64,000 nucleotides of DNA from Rachicladosporium sp. CCFEE 5018 (lineage: Eukaryota > Ascomycota > Dothideomycetes > Cladosporiales > Cladosporiaceae): assembly GCA_002077045.2 (NCBI GenBank), contig KZ111140.1:1930106-1994105 (forward strand). Direction: 5' to 3'. Of the stretch, positions 42,634-53,400 are shown one piece after another. Below the pieces are notes generated by a model. It was not told the origin of the DNA, searched no databases, and saw only the letters and a list, made by a program, of their open reading frames with translations. Positions within the stretch are counted from its first letter, which is position 1. Each line of letters opens with the position of its first letter. Position numbers and translations under genes: made by a program.

Positions 42634-45488
42634 CTACATAACCACACATCCCTTCTCCCCATCGCCCTTCCTACCCAACCGTCCAGTCCGTCCCGTAACC
42701 CAAGTCCTCACGCTCCTTCCAGCCATGCTCTTCCCATCATCTCCATCCACCCCCTCTCCCATCCCTCTAACCCCATCCTTATTCCGCCGTCGGAACACAC
42801 TCTTCTTCCTCCCTGTACCCCTGCCCAGACTAGTCACCGCGCTCCGCTGCCCGCCACTCCCACTCCTCGTATGCCCACTCGGCGCCGGCGGATGCCAAGC
42901 CGTGATGGGATGGCCCACACTACCCGGCTGCGGCGGAGGTGAGCGATGCGGAATTTGATTTGAGGACTGGGAGGCGGGGAAGAGGGACGCGGAGTGTGAG
43001 TGAGCGCCGCGTTGGGACTGTGATTGGGAATTGTGTTGGGCGAGCGCGGCGGAGCGGAAAGCTGCCACGTGTGGGGGAAGGGAGTGCGGGATTGCGAAGG
43101 GGTTGTTCTGTTGGTGATTGGGTTGCGCAGGGCGTGCTGGTCCCGGTGGAATGCCGTTGTTGGGTTGTGAGGAGCCGGGAGGTGGTAAGAGGGAGGTACT
43201 GTAGCGGTTTTGTTGGGGTGGAGGGGAGATGTCCTGCGTTGGCGCGCTGGGTGGGCGGATGGTGGAGGCGGGGGAAATGGGCGTTTGCTCGCTGTCTTGG
43301 AGGAAGGAGAGCGGACGGACTTGCTGGATAGGTGTCATTAGGCTGCTGTTTGATGGTGATGTCGGTGTAGGCACATGGCCGTTGACATCGGCTGCGACAG
43401 GGCGGACGTTTTCCCAGTCGCCTATCAGGCTGGGTGCAGGTCCGGCTCCGGCAAGCGGCACAGCATTACTGTAGGCGCGTTGAAGATTTCGTGGTACTGG
43501 TGCCGCTTGTACCCCTGGCTGTGCCCGTGGGGAGGCAGCCATTGCAGCCGCGAACGCTCTATCGGCGCTGAACGACTCGCCCACAGCTGGAGGGGCCGTC
43601 ATTGGTACAGCTCCAGGTGCGTTGCGCTCATTGCCGTTTGGTCGAGTGATAATCGCTGGTCGAGGCTGTGCTTGTAGTGGTGCATCAAGTCCAGCCATTG
43701 CGCGGAACCGACTCGGAAGAGGCGCGTTAGGCTCCTCAGTATACTCTGGCAAAGGCAGAAAGCCACCGTTGCTGTCCGAGCTGACACGTGCTTGCGTTCG
43801 CTCTTCGAGTGTCTGGAAGCGATGCCGTTGAGCGTTCGATGCGGCCCGCTGCAACGACGCCTGTGATCGTGGTGCTCCATTCTGAAACGGCTCCTCGAAC
43901 GTCTCACCGGCAAGAGATTCACCAGCTTCGCCGTTCTCGGGCAAGTCAGGAAGGGATTGCCCAGCATCAGATCGTAGTGACAATACTGAGCCAGGTCTGC
44001 GTGGCTGCTGCGAGCCGGGCGCGGTGGATCGAGAGCCACCGCGAGAAGAAGCGGATGACAGCGCAGCCCTCCCAAGAGTCACCGGCCGCTGACTCAACCC
44101 GCCGCCCTTGCTCTGATTGACAGTCCGTCTCCTCACCAGAGCCACCTCATCTGCCACGTCGAACTCAGCCTCCTCGAGCGTTTGTGGAGGACTCTTGCCG
44201 AGCGTGAGCGAGAACGTCTGACCCGGCTGTCCCGTGAACTGCGGATCGAAGTCGAAGAGGATGATCCTACCACCCTCAATATCTTGCACAGACTCCTCCT
44301 CGAATTGATCCATTTCCACGACGCCTCCAGGACTCGTGACAATTAGTCGACCCTGGACTTGTGTCTGGTTGCTCAGTGGGGCTGGTAGACTTGCGTGCGA
44401 GTACACCCACTTGACCTCGCTAAAGGGGCAGCCGTAGCCTTCATCGAGTTCATGATCGATGCTGTGCGCTTCTACTACCGTCTCGCCCTCCTCTGCCTTG
44501 TGAGGTATTATGTACAGCCTAATCGTGCGATCATTCACGATCATCGCGATGGTGTCGCCGTGCTCGTCAATCGCTGGACAGGAGTTTATCGCTGCTCCCA
44601 GACCTCCACAAGTTGACAGGGGTGGCGAGATGACCACAGGGAAGTCAATGTTCCCGTACTGCATGTCTGTAGTGTTCAGTATGCCGAATGTATCGGCCAC
44701 TCCATTCCATGCATACAATCGCTCATTACAAGTCGTGCGATTCTCGCGCATGAAGACTGCGTGACTGCTGTTGCGGATGTTCTCCGGATGCAGCAAGTCT
44801 GAGCACCAGGCCTCTTTGAGTTCGTCGTGAGTCGGTACATCGTGAGGTGACGATGCAAAGACTGGCACGTTGATGACGACTGTCGACGAGACATTGATGC
44901 GTGTGGTAGTGCCTAGCAGCGTCGAACCATCAGCTGAGAAGCCGAGCTTGTCCATCTTCTGCGATCGGACAGCTCTTCGGTCTGTTGGCAACGCATTCGA
45001 GCTCAGTGAGAATACTTCGACACCGCCCTCGTATGCCACTGCTAGCAGACCACCCATCGGTGCCAATGCAATAGTCGAAGTCGGGAAATCCAGCTTCACA
45101 GTTCTTGATCGTCGTAGCCTATGATGAGAGAGATCGTAGATGTTGACTGTATGCGAGTCTGCCAGGATGGCTAGTGTATTGCCGTCATCGACAATTTCGA
45201 CCGCTAGAGGTCGCCTCTTCAGTGCGTAGTCTTGACTGATGCCGACCGGTAAGGCTGCGGTCTGCAGAACGAACAGTCGCGCGGAGTTGTACGCTGCGAT
45301 CCTTCGACCGCCCGACGATAGGGAGAAGCCGAAAGCTTCGCCTTGAGGGAAGCCCGCACTCGCAGTCGCAGTATTCGATATGAGCTTGATGATGTGTATG
45401 CGTGGGCGATTGGGCTCGTCATCGGCCATGGACTGCCAACTATACCGCACTCGATCCTTATTGAACGGGATTTGCGTCGTGTTGTAGG
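42634..45488 (-). CDS. unrecognised fungal protein with N-terminal beta-propeller-like region (5'-truncated by gap)
   Basis: Large protein of a fungal family without assigned function; I associate it with the DUF7165 type at modest confidence. The frame is open beyond the ATG at 45450 up to the gap (NTTQIPFNKDRVRYSWQS), so the real start is in or beyond the gap. The N-terminal about 400 residues have repeating blade-like strands (AFGFSLSSGGRRIAAYNSARLF, DNGNTLAILADSHTVNIYDL, GGLLAVAYEGGVEVFSL), as in WD-type propellers. After about residue 430 the chain turns into a Ser/Pro/Gln-rich disordered tail of roughly 500 residues, ending in a basic VWPSRG-free stretch. The gene is single-exon in the visible part. 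Confidence 0.7.
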
Positions 45489-45588
45489 NNNNNNNNNNNN
45501 NNNNNNNNNNNNNNNNNNNNNNNNNNNNNNNNNNNNNNNNNNNNNNNNNNNNNNNNNNNNNNNNNNNNNNNNNNNNNNNNNNNNNNNN
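45489..45588. other. assembly gap (100 N), contig C/D junction
   Basis: Left of the gap is the 5' part of the propeller-like gene (minus strand); right of it is the middle of a metalloprotease gene (minus strand). They are unrelated. Confidence 0.98.
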
Positions 45589-47287
45589 AGACCCGTCTCG
45601 ATAGCCTGCGGGTTGAACTCCCGAATTAGTATTTGCGCGCTCAGCAGCTGATCTCTCGGAAAAGGCTGCTGCATGACTGCACTCAGGTAGCTTGTCGTCC
45701 TACTGGCAGGCGCCTTTTGCTGGTACTTGAACTTCACCTCATTCAGCTTCTTCATCTCATCCACGATCCACTCTTGCGGTTTGCCCTCTTTCAGTAGCGC
45801 GACGTACTGAAAGAACACCTTCACTACCTCTCGATAGCTCTTTAGTCCCTCCTCTGTCAGATTGACGGTCACATAGAACAGCGCGCTACCGGGACACATG
45901 CCATGAGCGCCAGAACTGAGACTGTTCGCCCAGCCCTTAGCTTTGATGTATGCGAGGATGCTGCCCGGTCCCTCATGTCCTAGTAAATGACTGATGTAGT
46001 GTCCTGGCTTTGACGCATACAGTTTGTCCTCGTCCGGGTATGGGAAGACCAGCTCCAGACTTCGCTTGTCCATCACGGGCTTGACGAAGACTTCCGAGCC
46101 GAGCATCTTGTTCTCGTATATCGGTATGCCATCCCATCTGTTTTGTGGCAGATTCTGGTCTTCGACGTCTGAGAAGAGTTCACATACCCATTTCTCGAGC
46201 TCGTCCAAGCTTTCTCTTCCCAGAAGAACGAGCTTCATACGATTTGCAGAATAATTCCTCTTGTAGAAACCAATGAACTCGTCTCTTATCTTCACGCCTC
46301 GTGCCAGAGGCTTGTCATGCAGTGTATCGTAATTCCCAGTCGCAAATCTGTTGTATGGATGTGTCTTACTCGCCATGCTCCTGCCAAGCTGAAGCATCCG
46401 CCAGTTGTCACTCTGCAAGTTCTTTTTGTTCTCTGAGTCTACGGCTCGCAACTCCCGGTCAAGTGTGTCGGCATCGAAGAGCGGGTTAACGAAGAATTGG
46501 GAGAACCGATCGAGAGCTCCGTACAGAGGTGAGTTCTCTTTCGAGACTGGCAATACCGAACGACTGCTGTTCGCTGAGGTACCTGGGCTATTCGATGTGG
46601 AGGAAGCGGAGACCTCGAAGTAATAATTCGTCGAAGTCTCGGCTGTGTATGCGTTTGAGCTGCCGCCGTATTTGGTCAGGTAAGAGGCGTATTCGTTCTC
46701 GCCTGGGTACTGTTCAGAGTCTGTCAGTCCCGCCGTCTTCATCGCTCGAGCTTCGTCTGACGCACCTTCTTCGTCCCCATGAACAGCGCATGCTCGACCG
46801 CGTGTGCAATACCAGGCATGTCTGCGCTGTCCGAGAAGCTGCCGACATTGACGTCCATGGCGGCCGAAGCCTTGTCGGTGTCGGCATCATGGATGAGGAG
46901 CGCCTCTAGTTGGTTTGGCAATTTGATCACTCGGTATTGGCGATCATCGAGCAGACCTTTCTCGAGGTTCGCGGCGAGCTCGACCGCGGGGCGACTGCTG
47001 ATCGATTCAGCCATGTTGCGCGGTATGCGAGATGTAGAGAAATGGCGAGAATTCTGTAGACTAGAGATGCTGGGTCTATGAAATACTGCAGGAGACCGGT
47101 GTAGATGGGCACGCGAGGCAGCACTCAAGCGCAGTGAGGGCTGACGTTGACAAAGTTGCCTCTGAGATGACGAAAGTGTAGCAAAGGGCGGAGGAGACAG
47201 AGATGGAGTGACTCTTACTCTCGTTTGGCCCAAGGCAGAAGTGCGACAAAGGCCTGGAGCACCGACCGCATTCCGTCCTGCGGGCAT
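45589..47287 (-). CDS. STE23: insulysin (M16A) metalloprotease, Ste23/IDE type (3'-truncated by gap)
   Basis: M16 zinc metalloprotease of the insulin-degrading-enzyme class, which cleaves short peptides and in yeast takes part in a-factor maturation. Exons 47287-46766 and 46709-45589 with a 56-bp intron (branch CTGAC, acceptor ACAG). The inverted zinc motif H-x-x-E-H is in GIAHAVEHALFMGTKK, followed by YPGENEYASYLTKYGGSSNAYTAE across the splice. The insert SASSTSNSPGTSANSS is an unusual Ser/Thr-rich loop. The N-terminal about 90 residues before MAESIS look like a mitochondrial presequence (RHFSTSRIPRN), and an internal Met at 47014 could give the cytosolic form. Only about the first half of the M16A protein is present; the rest is lost in the gap. 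Confidence 0.92.
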
Positions 47288-48293
47288 AGGAGGTGTGATG
47301 TGAAGTAAGGTGTTTGCAAGCTGCCATCAAACAATAGCATGGGCACCTTGATAGACTAGCGCGGAGTCGATGACGGTGATGGAATTGATGGACATGAGCT
47401 GTAAATTGATGGAGCTAGGTAGCATAATCAATCAATTTCGAAAGCACCTTGATACTCCGATCCTCGCATCTCCATGAAAGCTGACAGGTGCTGCGGCAGG
47501 AGCACTCGTCTGCCTGCATCTGTCACATGGGTCGCTCGAGACTCAAGAGGCATTTGATGACATGAACGGGTAAGACTTGATTGCTGTGAGGGTGCTGAGT
47601 CAAAGCCACATAGAGTCGCAACTCTAGCTTCGACTATCTACATCGCTCCTTGATCACCCGACATGCTCGTCGTAGAAGTCATGCGGGCGTCCTTATCGCG
47701 CTCAACCCCACCAGGTTGCATTGCCCCGATACCGACGGTTCGCCATCAAGGTCAGCAGTCGGGCAGAAGAGACGCAGGAGCTGTATGCTTGAGCAGTCAC
47801 AGAAATCAACCTGGCTAGCGATCGACTCACGTTATGATCTATGTAGGCTTCTTGTTTGACATGCGAATGGTTGTGATAAGCAGGAAGATGGAGCTCTCGG
47901 TCACGGCGCGTTATGCGGAGGTGTTTCACGTCATCCTGGGCCACGGACCTCGTACCTTGGTGTGATCAGCAAGCAGCTACCTACCCTTCGTACACGCTCG
48001 TTCTTGCTTGTGCCCACAGGAGTGTTTGCCAGCGTGCAGCCCAGTGCAGTCATATCTACCTGTGATTCCCCCCAACTGCTATCGTCCACGTCCAATGCTC
48101 ACACCACTCACATCGATCAACTTAGCCGCCTAAGCCACCGCCCTCCCTCGGCCAAGTAGCCCAACATCTCAACCCGATCTTGGACCAATCAGTCTGCTGG
48201 ATCTAATAAGGGCAGCCACGACCTTCGATTAGGCAGATTGTGTACTCATAATCCAACAATCCCGGCCAAGGCGAAGCAGATGCCTCCAGACTA
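47288..48293. other. intergenic, about 1 kb, divergent
   Basis: Holds the promoters of the metalloprotease (left) and the WDR26-like gene (right), and probably the unresolved 5' exon of the latter. No RNA gene was recognised. Confidence 0.45.
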
Positions 48294-50792
48294 GTGCCAA
48301 GTCCGCCGAGAGTACACCTCCCCCTCGTCTCCGCCCTGGAGACCACGGGCAACCCCGACACCACTTCCCCATCCACCACCGACCATCCATACGCCCTCTC
48401 CAGTCCCAACACTCTTCCGGCATCAGACCCTACAGCACCCGAACAACCCGATCTCGATCAACCCCATCCACCTCCATATTACGAGACTGACGCTATCGAC
48501 CCTCCCACTCGGCCGCGAAAGCGACGCCGTTCGTTGACACCAGTGTACGATATCGAGAAGTCGAGCCCAGGGGCCAACAACACTCCAAAGCAACGCCGGA
48601 AGCGGGTTCGCGCTTCCGGACCAACCAATCCCACCATAGGTCAAGAGATGAGGCTGGACCAACGCTCTCTCGAATCCAACGGCCGACGATCCACGAATGG
48701 CTCTTCACAGAATGGATCGTCGCCTCACACCAACGGCTCGACAGCTAGCACAGGCACGAATGGCTTTCGTGGAGATGCAGCGGTGGTGCCTGATACAACG
48801 CCCTTCTATGGCCATGACAGAGAAGAGGTGACGAGGATCTTGCTGCAGTCATTGTCGGATCTGGGATACAAAGGAGCGGCGGATCAGTTGTCAAGGGAAA
48901 GTGGGTATCAGTTGGAGATCCCAAGTGTAGCGGCTTTCAGGAGTGCGGTGCAGGATGGGGATTGGAGTGATGCAGAGCTGATATTGCTGGGAGCTGAGTC
49001 GGATGTGGCTGAGGATGGCGATGGAGGAGTGTCATTAGGCAACGGGCATACTGGGACACCACTGTGGCGGAGAAGTAAGAACGGACACGCAAATGGGCGA
49101 ATACACGGTGGATTGCCTTTAGCCGAAGGAGCGGACGTGGTGATGCTGAAGTTTTTACTACGACAGCAGAAGTATCTGGAGCTGTTGGAGCGGCGAGACG
49201 TAGAGGCTGCGTTGGGTGTGCTGCGAAATGAGCTCACGCCACTGAAGAGGGACATTGGGCGGATACACACCATATCTGCGTGAGTTTAGGCCATGTTTTG
49301 ACGACAGTAACGTGCTAACATCTCACAGTCTAATGATGTGCTCCTCCCCCGCTGAACTCCGCGCCCTCGCCTCCTGGGACGGTGCCCAAGGCTCATCCCG
49401 CAGTGACCTGCTCTCGACGATCTCGAGATCCATCTCTCCGTCGGTCATGATCCCCGAGCATCGCCTCGCCGAACTCTTCACCTCGGTTCAGACGCAAAGG
49501 GAACACGATTGCCTCTATCACAACACCATCACGCCTCCAACTTTGTACACAGACCACGAGTGCAGTCCTGACGACTTTCCCCTGCAAACTCTTACCGAGC
49601 TGCGGACCCACAGCGATGAAGTCTGGACGTTAGACTTCAACTCCTCGGGTAGCTTGCTAGCGTCAGCAGGCAAAGACGGCGTGGTGATGGTCTACGACAC
49701 AACGCGTTGGAAGCTCGTGCACGAGTTCCGTGAGCACGAGCGGAATGTGGCTGGACCTGATGCACGAGGAGTCTGCTACCTAGCTTTCAGCCCAGATGAC
49801 AGATACCTCGTGACCTGCAGCCAGAACAACGAGCTCACTGTATTCGACCTCCGGACCGGTCGCATGGCAGCGAGAGCAGACCATTTCGATTACTGCGTTA
49901 CCGCTGCTGCTTGGCTGCCAGACTCGCTGACCTTCGTCGTCGGGACACAGAGCTCGGAGCGGCCGTTGGGACTGTACAGCATGCGCTCAAGTCAGTTCAG
50001 TACGACGAGTGGCGTTACGCCGGTGCTATTGAACAACGAGATCCACTCCTTCCGAGACCCGCCTTGGGACCGCAGCGCAAGGGCGAATAGCAGCAACAAC
50101 TCCTTCCGCATCACCGACGTCGCCGTCTCCAAAGATGGCACGCGCATGGCTGCAACGACACTCGATAAACGCGTCCTCGTGTACGATCTGCTGTCGAAGC
50201 AACGGCTCAGCGAGTGGGTGATGGAGGAGAAGCTCACCAGCATCAATTTCTCGGCTGAAGGCGATCTACTCCTGGTCAACATGAATGAAGGTCGAGTCTG
50301 GGCGCTGGACTCCGTGACTGGAGAGGAGGTTATGCGGTATGAAGGCGCTGGGCAACGGGAGTTTGTCATAAGAAGTTGCTTTGGGGGCGCCGGGGAGAAT
50401 TTCGTGGCGAGCGGGAGTGAAGGTATGTCGTCCCGAAGATTTACACTCTGACTTGGGGATAGCGTGGCACTGATTGATGATTAGATTCACGCGTCTACAT
50501 CTGGCGACGCCAAACCGGCATGCAAGTCGCCGCTCTGGAAGGACACGGCAAGGGCACAGTCAATGCTGTGGTGTGGCATCCGACGAATCCGGGGATCCTT
50601 GCTAGTGCTGGGGATGATCGGAGGGTGTATATGTGAGTCCCCCTTTACCTTTCCTTACACTCAAGACCAGATGGGGAGTACGAGCTGATGTCGCACAGAT
50701 GGTGTTCGGCGAATTACTTCCGCCAGCAGCAGGCTGCTGCTGAGGGGAATGTGGGCATGGGGCAGGCAGAGGGATATCCTTATGCTAGGTAG
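48294..50792 (+). CDS. WD40 protein of the WDR26/Gid7 type (GID/CTLH E3 ligase subunit)
   Basis: Scaffold subunit of the GID/CTLH ubiquitin ligase, which in yeast degrades gluconeogenic enzymes. Exons: about 48294-49279, 49329-50422, 50485-50632 and 50699-50792; introns of 49, 62 and 66 bp with consistent phases. The N-terminal about 170 residues are disordered and basic (RPRKRRRSLTPVYD). LisH and CTLH follow (EVTRILLQSLSDLGYKGAAD, EIPSVAAFRSAVQDGDWSDA, VVMLKFLLRQQKYLELL), then WD repeats (DEVWTLDFNSSGSLLASAGK; GVCYLAFSPDDRYLVTCSQ; TVNAVVWHPTNPGILASAGDD). No in-frame ATG precedes codon 1 shown: 48294 is GTG and the first ATG is at 48648, so a 5' exon is missing or the start is mis-sequenced. 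Confidence 0.85.
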
Positions 50793-51384
50793 TATTGGCA
50801 ATGGGGCGGTCCCGTTTGGGTAGGATGTAGGTATGCCACTCAGCGCTTTTACCTGCGACTGATCCTACTGCAAGCTGTGATTGACCAAAGTAAGTGCGTG
50901 CGCCCTGTATGCTGACCGGTGAAAAGAGACGAAGCAGTAGAGTACGAGATGGAAGACGTACTGGTAGTTCTGGATACCTTGAGCGGCGCCATCTTGGACA
51001 AATCGGTAATGTCACGGCCTCTGCAGCATTCGCCCGAGCCTCCACTCAAGTTCACTGTCACTGGCAAGCTTCAGGCAATGCCTCTGAATTGGATCCATAT
51101 TGATCTGCTGCGTCAGTAGTATGGGCCACCGTACCCTGTCTCTCTGTACTACCTCATCACACCAGGCACCTCAGCCATGATCCCTCAAAGACTACCGCCT
51201 TAGCCACGGCAGATACGGCGCACGTGCGAGTATAAAGTACGATCATGGATCCGTAAGACATCTGCATACTCGGAATCATTCATTACTCTCCACCTCACTT
51301 CCACCCAACACACTATCAATCACTAAATCAGACAGCAGAGATAAGAAGACCATATCGAATCTCCCAGTTCGCCAAGGGTTCATC
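50793..51384. other. intergenic with a short coding-like frame
   Basis: Mainly 3' flank of the WD40 gene and promoter of the secreted protein at 51385. A coding-like frame at about 50919-51119 (+) reads YEMEDVLVVLDTLSGAIL and FTVTGKLQAMPLNWIHIDLL. It starts with GTG or an unseen exon and matches nothing I know. It may be a small gene missing its first exon. Confidence 0.3.
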
Positions 51385-51884
51385 ATGCTGACGAACTTGC
51401 GCTTGATCGTGTTGCTGGCAGCGCTTCTCATGGCCTCCTCCACCGTTCAAGCCCACGCGGACTGTAATATTGACATCGCGGCCGGAGTCGGCCATCCTAC
51501 GGCAGACACAAACCTATCTAGTCTCTCCCACACACCACCTGACTAACTGTAAAACAAATCTGCCACAGCTACCAAGACGGCGATGGCTTCGGCATCGAGC
51601 GCAAGCACATGATCAATGCCATCGACGCCGGCTGCAAAAGCATGGCTCCCATCGTCTTCGGCCCCAATGGCACCGGCAACTATCAATACGCTCTGAACAC
51701 CTGGCATTATGTTTCTACCGCCAACTATCATGGCGAGAAAGAGGAGGGTCTTATCGCTGTACAACTCTGGTGGAATGATGGAGCTGGCGGCGGGGCACCG
51801 AATTGTCTGGGGAGTGTATACATACCATATGATGTTTGTATGATCGGCATGCACATGCCAGAGACCATGACAGCTGCAGTTTAG
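51385..51884 (+). CDS. small secreted protein, paralogue of the gene at 52146
   Basis: Begins with a clear signal peptide (MLTNLRLIVLLAALLMASS). An intron follows soon after: exon 2 starts at or near 51569 after GCCACAG, but the donor is not certain, because the GTAATA after HAD has the wrong phase for the best-aligned acceptor. Exon 2 reads YQDGDGFGIERKHMINAIDA, TGNYQYALNTWHYVSTANYH, LIAVQLWWNDG, APNCLGSVYIPYDVC and stops at 51884. It aligns with the protein encoded convergently at 52146-53022 (RKHLVDAIAGAC; VSVQLEWMGGKDGNPNTC). It is cysteine-containing and small, as expected for an effector-like or cell-surface protein. No function is assigned. Confidence 0.6.
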
Positions 51885-52145
51885 GCTGGCTCTGCGTGGA
51901 CTCACAGAGCGACTCGATGGGACTAGAACGGTCGTATCCAGTCATGCACGTCCGCCTTCGACAGTTCGTGGAGTACCCCCTCATTGATAGACATGAACAG
52001 ACTAATGCATGCTGTACAGGCGTGGTTTGTGAACCCGCAGGCGCTAACATTCAGTAGTTCCATGACAAGATAAATGAGCTGAATGCTTTGATACTCGCGT
52101 ACCACCCCAAGTCCTCGACATAGTTTTTGCAAGATCTACGGGAAG

Positions 52146-53022
52146 CTATACTGCTCCGATGCCACCATCTCCTACCCAGAGCTGGTAGGAGATATCAACA
52201 AACGACTTCGCCCAGCCAGCCTTGAGTGAAAGGATCTCCGTGGCCATCTCCATTCCCGGCAAAGCCCGCTCACTCGGCATGTTGCGGCAGCAGTACCAGG
52301 TCCGGCTCGTTGTGCTATCCATAGTGTCAGCATGAACTGTATTGTATTCCAATTCGATACTTACTGCGGGATTAGGATCCACAGTCCACCGGAGACAAAA
52401 GTCATTACGATAGCCACCCTGCTTTCCGTTCTCTCCGCCCGTGTTGCTACGACAGTCCGAGTCAGCATACAAGTAGACAAAACACAGACAGCTCGGAGCC
52501 TGGCGCAATACGTACCAGAGATCAAACGGCCATTGAAAATTCAAGGCACAGAACTCCTCAGGAATGATCATCCCTGGCACGCAAGTATTCGGATTCCCGT
52601 CCTTGCCACCCATCCACTCCAGCTGCACGGAGACCTTACCCTCTTCGCCCTGAGGTTTCGTCACGACGAAGATACCCGTGGCGTACGTATGTGGATACTG
52701 GGCGAAGTGCGTATATTTGCTCTCTGCGGGACCAAGAGTGAGAGTCGAGAAGAAGCTGCAGGCTCCGGCGATGGCGTCCACGAGGTGCTTGCGGTCGACG
52801 CCGTAGTACTTGTTGTAGCAGACGCACTGGCGGGGCATCTGAGGGGATGGGGTGAGCGTTGAGCAGAATAAGAAGATGTGGAGATGAGTTGGGTTCCGGG
52901 TGGGAACGTACGGTTACCACGTTCGTACTGCTTGCGTATGGGTAGTTGCACCCCTTGGCTGAGGTGGTGAATATCAGGAGGAAGGCGATTACTGTGAGTG
53001 TCGAGCTGGGAAGGCGTGGCAT
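52146..53022 (-). CDS. small secreted cysteine-rich protein, paralogue of the gene at 51385
   Basis: The signal peptide is in exon 1 (53022-52912, MPRLPSSTLTVIAFLLIFTT). A 73-bp intron leads to exon 2 at 52838 (MPRQCVCYNKYYGVDRKHLV). A GTACGT...GTAG segment inside the long frame (near 52525-52448) behaves like a further intron joining WPFDL to CNTGGENGKQGGYRND; the frame is also open without removing it. Conserved points with the convergent neighbour are RKHLVDAIAGAC, an aromatic-rich YATGIFVVTKP, VSVQLEWMGGKDGNPNTC and IIPEEFC. About eleven cysteines fit disulfide bonding. Such pairs are common among fungal secreted effectors, but I see no named domain. Confidence 0.65.
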
Positions 53023-53400
53023 CTCGGTGGGTTAGGAAGAGTGCTTGTGCTCTGGTAGGCTGAGCGAGCGTCTGGAGAAAATTGAAGTAGTATTGATGGA
53101 GGAGCAAAGATCGTCGTAAAAGGTCAGGAATCTTGAGTCGAGGGTTTGAGATAGTCGAGAGAGACCAGCAGTGAAAGAGGGCTCCTCGAAAAGAAATGGC
53201 GGAGCAAAGCAGTGAAGAAAGTGAAGAAAAGGGGGTGATTGAGGACTTACTCTGCGGGATCACGTATTACCTTGACCAAGGACCTCTAAGCATTCTGTTG
53301 GCGTTCCGCGCAACTCAGTGAGTCAGGATCTAGCAAGCATGAGATGTCGTGCACTGTATGAGAGGTGCTGCTCGATTTGTTTCCAGGTCCCTGCAGTCCC
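53023..53400. other. intergenic, 378 bases
   Basis: Promoter of the secreted-protein gene and 3' flank of the GT90 gene. Nothing else is seen. Confidence 0.45.
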
